Shown one piece after another: positions 7,791-16,300 of a DNA stretch of 64,000 nucleotides. A program made the translations under genes and the position numbers. The notes beneath the pieces were generated by a model, which was not told the origin of the DNA, made no database searches, and saw only the letters and a list, made by a program, of their open reading frames with translations. Position 1 is the stretch's first letter. The number at the start of each line of letters is the position of its first letter. Location: positions 248,001 to 312,000 of the forward strand of contig NZ_JACHXK010000007.1 of NCBI RefSeq assembly GCF_014192105.1, read 5' to 3'. This DNA comes from Paenibacillus phyllosphaerae. GTDB lineage: Bacteria; Bacillota; Bacilli; Paenibacillales; Paenibacillaceae.

Positions 7791-8870
7791 GTGAAAAAGA
7801 TGCTGACATTAGGATTGACCGCGGTAATGGCGATTTCGCTCTTGGCGGGCTGCGGCAACAACGGCAATACGGGCACTGGGGACAACAGCGGCACCAACAC
7901 GGCAACGGATGCCGGCAAGAATACGGATTCCGGGAGCGGCAAGAAGAAGTTCGCCATTATTTTCAAGAATACAGGCAATCCGTATGGCGAGAAAATGATG
8001 GAAGGCTTCAAGAAAGCGATTGAAGAAAAGGGTGACGAAGCGATTCTGAAGGCGCCGGACCAGCCGACTGCGGAAGCGCAGATTCAGATGATCGAGGAGC
8101 TGATCTCGCAGAAAGTAGACTCGATCTCCATTGCGGGCAACGATCCGGACGCGCTGCAGCCTGCGCTGACGAAAGCGATGAAAGCCGGCATCAAAGTATC
8201 GTCGCTCGATTCGGCCGTCAATGCGCAGAGCCGTAACACGCACGTCAACCAAGCGGATCCGGAGCGCATCGGGCGGACGCTCATTCAAGGGGTATCCGAA
8301 ATGATCGGCGGCGAAGGCGAGATCGCGATCTTGAGCGCGACCAGCCAAGCGACGAATCAGAATACGTGGATCGAATGGATGAAGAAGGAACTCGAAGATC
8401 CGAAATACGCGAACGTGAAGCTCGTCAAAGTCGCCTACGGCGATGACCTGCGCGATAAGAGCGTGTCCGAGACTGAAGCGTTGCTGAAATCGTACCCGAA
8501 CTTGAAGGCGATCATCGCGCCGACGACGGTCGGCATCGCGGCGGCGGGCAAGGTGCTGACCGATAAGGGACTAAAGGATAAAGTGAAGCTGACGGGCCTT
8601 GGTCTTCCGAGCGAAATGGCGGAGTATATCGAGAGCGGAATCTGTCCTTGGATGTACCTGTGGAATCCGATCGATGTCGGCTATCTGGCCGGTTTCACGG
8701 CGGAAGCCTTGGTAGCCGGTGAGATCACGGGCGCGGTCGGCGAGAAATTCACGGCCGGCAGCCTCGGGGACAAAGAAATCGTAGCGGACGGCGATGGCAC
8801 GCAAATCATGCTCGGCGATCCGTTCAAATTCGACGCCAGCAACATCGCGGAGTGGAAGGAAGTTTACTAA
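7791..8870 (+). CDS. RhaS-like sugar-binding lipoprotein
   Basis: Extracellular binding protein of 359 residues anchored as a lipoprotein: a short basic N-terminus, a hydrophobic run and the lipobox LLAGC, then a Gly/Asn/Thr-rich linker to about residue 45. The mature domain (FAIIFKNTGNPYGEKMMEGF, DSISIAGNDPDALQPALTKA, IIAPTTVGIAAAGKVL, GLGLPSEMAEYI, WNPIDVGYLAGF) reads like rhizobial RhaS rhamnose-binding proteins. I choose GTG 7791, ten bases after AAAGGGAGG at 7772-7780, because it gives a proper lipoprotein signal; the frame continues upstream to 7695 without a ribosome site. It is last in the operon with the ATPase and two permeases and is followed by a terminator. Rhamnose is the best guess for the ligand. 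Confidence 0.9.
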   Translation: MKKMLTLGLTAVMAISLLAGCGNNGNTGTGDNSGTNTATDAGKNTDSGSGKKKFAIIFKNTGNPYGEKMMEGFKKAIEEKGDEAILKAPDQPTAEAQIQMIEELISQKVDSISIAGNDPDALQPALTKAMKAGIKVSSLDSAVNAQSRNTHVNQADPERIGRTLIQGVSEMIGGEGEIAILSATSQATNQNTWIEWMKKELEDPKYANVKLVKVAYGDDLRDKSVSETEALLKSYPNLKAIIAPTTVGIAAAGKVLTDKGLKDKVKLTGLGLPSEMAEYIESGICPWMYLWNPIDVGYLAGFTAEALVAGEITGAVGEKFTAGSLGDKEIVADGDGTQIMLGDPFKFDASNIAEWKEVY

Positions 8871-8882
8871 TACATGTGTTGC

Positions 8883-8914
8883 AAGCCCTTGGCCAACGGC
8901 CGAGGGTTTCTTGT
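8883..8914 (+). terminator. Terminator of the CUT2 operon
   Basis: AAGCCCTTGGCC (8883-8894) pairs with GGCCGAGGGTTT (8898-8909) around an AAC loop with two mismatches, followed by CTTGTTCTTT. It lies 12 bases after the binding-protein stop codon. Confidence 0.75.
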
Positions 8915-8919
8915 TCTTT

Positions 8920-9250
8920 AAGGTAAGCGTGTCCGCACAAGCGGACGTCAAGCGAGGCGTTGCTGAAAGCATGCATCAAGCATGCAAATTGCGAGTCTGC
9001 TCCTCAAGGCAAACAGACGCGAACGAAGCTCGAACCAAGAGCTTTGTCCAAGGTGAGTAAACATGCAGTTTACTCTGCCTGGACAAAAGCGGGCCACCGA
9101 CGAAAGAACACATCGAAGACGGCCGCGTTGCAGAGTCGCTTGTTCCGGGTGTCCAGAGGGCCGGGGCCCTTGGAATCCCCTCGGCGGAGGGGACTTAGGG
9201 GAGGCGAAAAAACGGGGTTCAAAAGGGGCGAAGCCCCTCACTTCCCCCAC
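8920..9250. repeat. Intergenic element, copy B
   Basis: Second full-length copy of the element at 3654-4012, same orientation and block order. Its hairpins differ in sequence: GTCCGC/GCGGAC around ACAA, GAGTAAAC/GTTTACTC around ATGCA, AGGGCC/GGCCCT, CCCCTC/GAGGGG and AGGGGC/GCCCCT around GAA. AGCTTTGTCC can pair with GGACAAAAGC in both copies, or in copy B with AAGCTC before it, so alternative folds are possible. The last 13 bases overlap the 3' end of the flippase gene on the minus strand. Read on that strand, the GGGGCTTCGCCCC hairpin followed by TTTT would work as that gene's terminator. Confidence 0.65.
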
Positions 9251-10791
9251 GATAGAAAATGCTTCCGTTTACGTCCGCTTATATCCAATAGCGACATGAT
9301 CACGAGATAAACGAGCAGCGAGAATGCGATGGATCCGATCGAGTTCCATAGCAGCGGCAGCCCCCGATCGCCCAGGTAGCGGATGGCGCATAAGCCGCCG
9401 AGCCCCATCATAACCATCGAGATGCTGACGCGCACATACGGGCGAATATCCCAATAGAAGCCGATGGAGTCCGAGATCGAGAAGAAATTCAATACCGTCA
9501 GGATGACGATCCCGATCCCCATGCCATAGGCAACGCCGACGATGCCGAGCTCGCTGCCGAGAACGAAGATCGCCACCGCCTTGAGCACCGTGGAGATGAC
9601 ATAGTTCCATAGCGAGGCATTGGCGCGTCCGAGCCCGAGCAGAATGGCGTGCAGCGGCGCATCGAAATAATGAAGGAAGAACATCGGCGCCAATATTTTG
9701 AGCAGTAGTCCCGCTTCGGGCGCACCGTAGATCAGCGTGGTCAACGGCGTAGCCCAGATGAACAGAATGACGGTCGCCGGCGCGCCGATCATCAGCCCGA
9801 GCCGCATCGCCTGATCCATCCGCTCGTGCACGAGCCGTCTGTCCTTATTCGCAGCGGCTTCGCTGATGGCGGGGATGAGGGCGGTAGACAGCGATTGCGT
9901 GATGAAACTCGGCATGAACAGCAACGGGAAAGCAAAGCCGCTGAGCAGGCCGAACTGCTTGGTCGCCACCGCGGTGCTGACACCGGCTATGGCCAGGCTT
10001 GTGGTGATGAGCAGCGGTTGGAAGGCGCCATAAATGGAATGGATGACGCCATGTCCGGTGGAGGGCAGACCGATGCGCAGCAGCTCTCCGAATGTGCGCT
10101 TGCCGGTTTTCAGATGGTAACCCCACGTCTCGCCGGGCAGCGGCGCTTCCCGCCTCAGCTTGTAGCTGAAGAGCAGGAACATCAGGCTGACCCCTTCACT
10201 GATGACGGAGGCGGCCATCGCGCCGGCAGCGGCATAGATGATCCCATAAGGCATGAGCAGGTGGACCAGGGCTAAGACGCAGGCGATCTGCACCGTATAC
10301 TCCAGCACATCGGACACGGCGATGGTCTGCATCCGCTGTTTGCCGCGAAAATAGCCTTTGAGCACGGCGGAGACGGCGACGATCGGCGCAATGGGAGTAA
10401 TGGCGAGCATGGCGTAATAGGCGCGTTGGTCACTCAGCAGAATGGAGGCGATCCATTCCGAACCTAACAGGGACACGGTCGTAAGCGTTACGCTCAAGAA
10501 TCCCGTGACGGCGAGGGAGACCCGCAGAATCTGCCTGACCCGCGCGCTCTCGCCCCGGGCGTCGGCTTCGGCCACCAGCTTGGAGATGGCGACCGGCAAG
10601 CCCAGCTCCGTAATGGTAATGACGAGCGGAACGAGGGGGTGCGCGATCATGAGCAGACCGATTCCTTCCGCACCGAGCACGCGAGCCACGAACATGCCGC
10701 TCACGAAGCCCAAGATGCGGTTAATAAAAGCGGCGACGGACAGAATGAAGGTCCCTCTCATGAAGGATGACGACGGTTGCTGCTTTGGCAT
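9238..10791 (-). CDS. spoVB: SpoVB-like polysaccharide/lipid flippase (MVF/MATE superfamily)
   Basis: Membrane protein of 517 residues, practically the length of Bacillus SpoVB (518). It has about 14 hydrophobic helices and begins with SSFMRGTFILSVAAFINRILGF, the typical first segment of the Polysacc_synt/SpoVB family; GLPVAISKLVAEADARGE and FITQSLSTALIPAISEA are also characteristic. The family moves undecaprenyl-linked sugar precursors across the membrane; SpoVB itself is needed for spore cortex, though some genomes carry several paralogues such as YtgP. GGGAGGA precedes the ATG on the minus strand. It is a single gene convergent with the CUT2 operon, and its 3' end overlaps element copy B. 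The symbol is by family resemblance. Confidence 0.8.
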   Translation of the reverse strand: MPKQQPSSSFMRGTFILSVAAFINRILGFVSGMFVARVLGAEGIGLLMIAHPLVPLVITITELGLPVAISKLVAEADARGESARVRQILRVSLAVTGFLSVTLTTVSLLGSEWIASILLSDQRAYYAMLAITPIAPIVAVSAVLKGYFRGKQRMQTIAVSDVLEYTVQIACVLALVHLLMPYGIIYAAAGAMAASVISEGVSLMFLLFSYKLRREAPLPGETWGYHLKTGKRTFGELLRIGLPSTGHGVIHSIYGAFQPLLITTSLAIAGVSTAVATKQFGLLSGFAFPLLFMPSFITQSLSTALIPAISEAAANKDRRLVHERMDQAMRLGLMIGAPATVILFIWATPLTTLIYGAPEAGLLLKILAPMFFLHYFDAPLHAILLGLGRANASLWNYVISTVLKAVAIFVLGSELGIVGVAYGMGIGIVILTVLNFFSISDSIGFYWDIRPYVRVSISMVMMGLGGLCAIRYLGDRGLPLLWNSIGSIAFSLLVYLVIMSLLDISGRKRKHFLSWGK

Positions 10792-10967
10792 TGCATGTCC
10801 TCCCGATGATCAAATACTTCATTGTATTCACCATCCGGGCGTAACATGCGGACACGCCGCTATTCCTCGCTTGCCATGCACTCTCGCGTATACCGATAGA
10901 GCATCGTAAGCTCGCAAAATTCTACACATTCGTGCGATATTTTTCAATTTTCCTTCCAATTAAACTA

Positions 10968-10976
10968 TGGTATGAT
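10968..10976 (+). promoter_or_regulatory. Probable extended -10 promoter for the FGGY kinase
   Basis: TGG immediately before TATGAT gives an extended -10 (TGnTATGAT) in an AT-rich stretch, 75 bases upstream of the kinase start. There is no good -35 hexamer, which is common for extended -10 promoters. Confidence 0.45.
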
Positions 10977-11050
10977 AGTTTGTGTGTTTATTCTTTTGTT
11001 AACTGATTAATAGGATTAAAAACCATAAAGTTAATGATGGGGGAAAATTC

Positions 11051-12649
<1,599 letters not shown>

Positions 12650-12688
12650 TTCCTAAGCAGTACGTACATCGCGTTCCGAGTTCACACG

Positions 12689-12725
12689 AACCGATCATGG
12701 TCAACCGACCATGATCGGTTTTGTT
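12689..12725 (+). terminator. Terminator of the FGGY kinase gene
   Basis: AACCGATCATGGTC (12689-12702) and GACCATGATCGGTT (12707-12720) form a perfect 14-base stem with an AACC loop, followed by TTGTTCTTG. Confidence 0.9.
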
Positions 12726-12771
12726 CTTGTTTAGTAAATTATGAATAAAAGGTAATAGTGGATAAAGCTTA

Positions 12772-12833
12772 GATCCGCTCCGATGGAGGGAGGAGGCGAA
12801 AAAGGCGGGTTTCGAAAGGGCGAAACCATTTCG
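12772..12833. repeat. Intergenic element, shortened copy C
   Basis: The stretch starting GATCCGCTCCGATGGAGG, followed by GAGGCGAAAAAGGCGGGTTTCG and GAAAGGGCGAAACC, matches the 3' third of copies A and B. The CTCCGATGGAG hairpin is kept, but the last stem is imperfect (AAGGGCGAAACC). Similarity to copy A may continue to about 12893 (TTATCCGAATGTTATC against TTACCCGAATACTGTC). The 5' two thirds are missing, although AAGGTAA at 12750-12756 recalls the element's 5' end. It looks like a decayed or internally deleted copy. Confidence 0.5.
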
Positions 12834-12919
12834 TTTACACCACCCTCTGAATCCGCTTTCATTATCCGAATGTTATCCGTAGCTTCACCCATTCCAGGTT
12901 GAATGAGGAGGGCATCATG

Positions 12920-13021
12920 ATGCAAGAGGACGGAAACTTTGTTCGAGGTCTGTACAACGGAATTGGATTGTCAGCGTGGTTTTGGTCCGCAATACTTGCT
13001 TACTGGCTTTGGTTTCATTGA
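12920..13021 (+). CDS. Probable 33-residue membrane peptide
   Basis: A short frame encodes a polar N-terminus (MQEDGNFVRG) followed by a Trp-rich hydrophobic stretch (GIGLSAWFWSAILAYWLWFH) that could span the membrane once. Two ATG codons lie in tandem at 12917 and 12920; GAGGAGGG at 12905-12912 is seven bases from the second, which I choose. A hairpin with a T-run follows 17 bases after the stop, so the frame sits in its own small transcription unit. The strong ribosome site, hydrophobic composition and terminator argue for a real gene. I do not recognise a family and cannot give a function. Confidence 0.55.
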   Translation: MQEDGNFVRGLYNGIGLSAWFWSAILAYWLWFH

Positions 13022-13038
13022 TTCTACTTCACGTTTCG

Positions 13039-13077
13039 AACAGCGCTATGGGGATATTCCTCGCGGCGCTGTTTTTA
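13039..13077 (+). terminator. Terminator after the small membrane peptide gene
   Basis: AACAGCGC (13039-13046) pairs perfectly with GCGCTGTT (13066-13073), with an inner GGGGA/TTCC pairing, and is followed by TTTTAG. Confidence 0.65.
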
Positions 13078-13166
13078 GTTTGCGCCGATGCTAGAGCGGA
13101 TCGTGCACTCGACTAGGCGCCGCTTTAGCTAAAAGGTAAAAATAACCTTACGAAAAGTAAAATTCG

Positions 13167-13199
13167 TTGCAAGAATGCGCTTACATCATTCGGTATAAT
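13167..13199 (+). promoter_or_regulatory. Promoter region with CRE (CcpA) site for the GH59-like gene
   Basis: A perfect TATAAT lies at 13194-13199. Directly upstream, AGAATGCGCTTACA (13172-13185) matches the strong CRE sequence TGAAAGCGCTTACA at 12 of 14 bases. TTGCAA at 13167-13172 is a possible -35 but at 21 bases is too far for normal spacing. A CRE in this position would let CcpA block RNA polymerase when glucose is present, fitting a secreted polysaccharide-degrading enzyme. Confidence 0.6.
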
Positions 13200-13239
13200 A
13201 GTAATGCAATCGTGATAAGGATACGAGGACGTCAAGGTC

Positions 13240-13350
13240 ATGAGAACGGAAAGAGGAGGGTGGGTGGAATACAATCAGTCACGAGAGATTGCCGCAACTA
13301 GCATACAAGCGCTATTACATAAGCTACGGAAAAACCATGGTTCGCAATAG
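13240..13350 (+). CDS. Possible 36-residue leader peptide upstream of the GH59-like gene
   Basis: A frame from ATG 13240 to TAG 13348-13350 encodes a basic peptide (MRTERGGWVEYNQ ... LLHKLRKNHGSQ). GAGGA at 13225-13229 is ten bases before the ATG, and a GTG at 13264 has AGAGGAGGG just before it. It ends 12 bases before the big gene's start, and its stop runs directly into that gene's AGGAGG, so it could couple to it. Such a frame can occur by chance; no family is recognised. Confidence 0.3.
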   Translation: MRTERGGWVEYNQSREIAATSIQALLHKLRKNHGSQ

Positions 13351-13362
13351 GAGGATCTGTGC

Positions 13363-16300
13363 ATGAGAAGAACAAGTTCCATCCGAAACAAGGTATGCTC
13401 CATCGCGATAACCGCGACGCTGGTACTGGGATTGCTGCCGCCGGGGAACCTCCCCGCAGTGTCTGCCGCCACAGCGGAAACCGTCTACGCAGCCGCCTAC
13501 ATGGGGGCGACGACGGCCGCCAATACAACTTTGCCAGCCTCGATGGATATTGGAGGCCAGAGCACTGCCGTAACCTGGCATATTGGCGACGATACCTTCG
13601 ACGTCCCATACGACTCGGTGACGGTTACAGGTTCAGCTGACGGCGAGCAAGTCGTCGCGAATGTAGAAGTCATCCCGCCGGCCAGCAACCCGCTAGTCTA
13701 CTTCGTGGACAGCGGCAGAGCCGGAGACTCCTACGGCATGCCCGCTACTGCTTCGCCCGTATACGAAGCGGTCAAGGAGCTGAGCGGCTCCGGACTCGTC
13801 AATCAGGCGCCGGACCAGAAGTACGTGAGCGGCACGACCGCTTGGGGCTTCGACGATACCAGCCAGAAAGTGAAGAATTCCCAGAATGGCGGTCTGACGG
13901 ATCCGGCCACCGATCCATCAATCTGGGTCGTCGGACTTCGCTCGGCCACCAATGACATCGTCTATCAATTGGAAGCGCTAGAGCCAGGTACATATACCTT
14001 AAGCAGCGGTTTCCATGACTGGTATGGTACTCGCTCCCGCGAAATCCGTCCAAGAATCGAGTACAAAGACAAGAGCGGCGCAGCCAAGTCCATCCTGCTC
14101 GACACCTTCAACACGAACACCACCACGTTCATCTCCAGCGAATTCACCCTTCCCCAAGACATTGACACAAGCGTCCCGATGACACTGACTTACGCCTACG
14201 TTTCCGGCGAGAAACCGATCCTGAGCTGGTTTTCCGTTGCTGAAGGCGGGATCAAACAACTCATTAATGATGCCAAGCAAGCCTCTGCCTCCAAGATCGA
14301 GGTACTGCTGGACGGCAACGATATCGATGCCGATAACAGGAATGGACTGACGTTCAAAGGCTTCGGCGTCCTAAGCGGCAACAGCACGAGCGCGCTGCTC
14401 ATGGACTACAAGTCCGAGCACCCCGAGCAATACGCGCAGCTGCTGCAGATCCTGTTCGGCGGCGATCATCCGATCATGACGCAAGTGAAGGTCGAGATGG
14501 GCAACGACCGCAACAACTCGACAGGGCCGGACCCGGCGACGATGCGGACCGCGGACGAAGAAGCGAACGTCAAGCGGCATCCCGGCTTCCAGCTCGCGGC
14601 GGACGCCAAGAAGCTGAATCCGGATCTGAAGGTGAGCTTCCTGCGTTGGAACGCTCCCGCATGGGCTGATAACAACACCGATAACATCTATGCGTGGTAC
14701 AAAAAAACGATCCTGGCCGCATACCGCGAATACGGCTACATGATCGATTACGTCAATCCGCACATTAACGAGCATGCGCCGGATCTGGCGTGGACCAAAG
14801 CCTTTGCCGAGCGGGTCAAGACCGACAGCGCCGGCTTCGAGAGCGCGCAAGAGCAAGCGCTGTACAACCAGATCAAGACCGTCATCTCCGATGAAGTGGG
14901 CATCGGCTCCTTCGGCGGCAGCATGGTGAACGACGCGTCGCTCCGGGATGCGGTATCCGTAGCCGCTTACCACTACAATACCGACGACGACAGCGCGGGC
15001 AATTTCAAGAAGCTGGCCGAGCAATTCGATGTCGAGGTGTGGAACAGCGAAGCCCAAGCGACCTTCAGCAACTCGGCTTTCCGTCCCAATAACAACACCA
15101 AGGATCCTACGACGGAAGGCACGGGCATCGGCGGCACGGGCAGCGCGCTCGAGATGGGCAATACGATTATTAAAGGATTCGTCAACTCGCGCCGGACGCA
15201 CTTTATTTACCAGCCGGCAATCGGTTCCTTCTATGAGGGCGGGCAATATTCGTTCAAGGAATTGGTCAGCGCGCGCGATCCATGGTCCGGCTGGATGCAT
15301 TATGATGCGGGCCTGCTTATTCTGCGCCACTTTAACTGGTTCGCCAACACGGGCTGGGAGAACGAGAGCAACACGTCGGGTATCTGGAGAGCGGTACCGG
15401 AAGCCAGCTACACCGGCGCTACGGGCACCAACCCGGTCAGCGGACGCAACGGCACGCCAAGCTACATGACGCTTGCCGCTCCGGACCGAAGCGACTTCTC
15501 GACGGTCATCATTAACGACAGCGAATATGAGCGCACTTACAAGATTAAGGCCGTCAATATGAGCTACGACGGCAACCCACAGTTGGAAAAGTGGGAAACC
15601 CGCGCAGCCGATGAGGGCGAAGCGTTCAACAGCCATTATTTGCAATACCTCGGCAACGTATCTGCGGATGGAAGCGGCACTTATACCGTCCATGTGGAAC
15701 CGTACTCCATCGTGACGGTCTCGACGCTCAAGAACGCCGAGAAAGAAGCGTACCGTACGCCGCTGCCCGTAGAAGGCGAGCGCACGATTCTCGATACGGA
15801 TGCAACCGGCTCCGTCCAGAATACGGAAGACGGCCTCCTGTACGCCGACGACTTCGACTACACGGATAAAACCGTTCCGGTATTCGGGGCAGAAGGTCAA
15901 CTTACGGGCAGCGAAAGCTATATCGACTCCCGCGGCGGCTCTAAGAGCGCGATTCCGCGTTATACGCATGATCGCAACGGCGCTTTCGAGGCGTATCTGC
16001 CGGACGGTTCCGACAACTACGTCCTGCGTCAACAAGTCGACCAAGCAATTATGGGGCTTGGCGGCACGTGGAATAACGGCAATCCGATCACGGCGATCGG
16101 CGATTACCGGTGGACGAACTACAAAGCAAGCGTTGACGTGTCGTTCGAGAACAACAGCACGCAAGGCGGCAATAACTATGCGGCAATCGGCGCCCGTTAT
16201 CAGGGCGGCGGCAGCTCCCATTCCCTCGCGGGCACGCCGTACGTACTGAAGTTCTGGTTCGACGGCGGCTGGCAGCTGCTCGTGAACAACAGCGCCGTAG

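Noticed and set aside
8960-9310. Open frames in element copy B
   Set aside because: Same reasons as in copy A; they also run into the 3' end of the flippase gene on the other strand.
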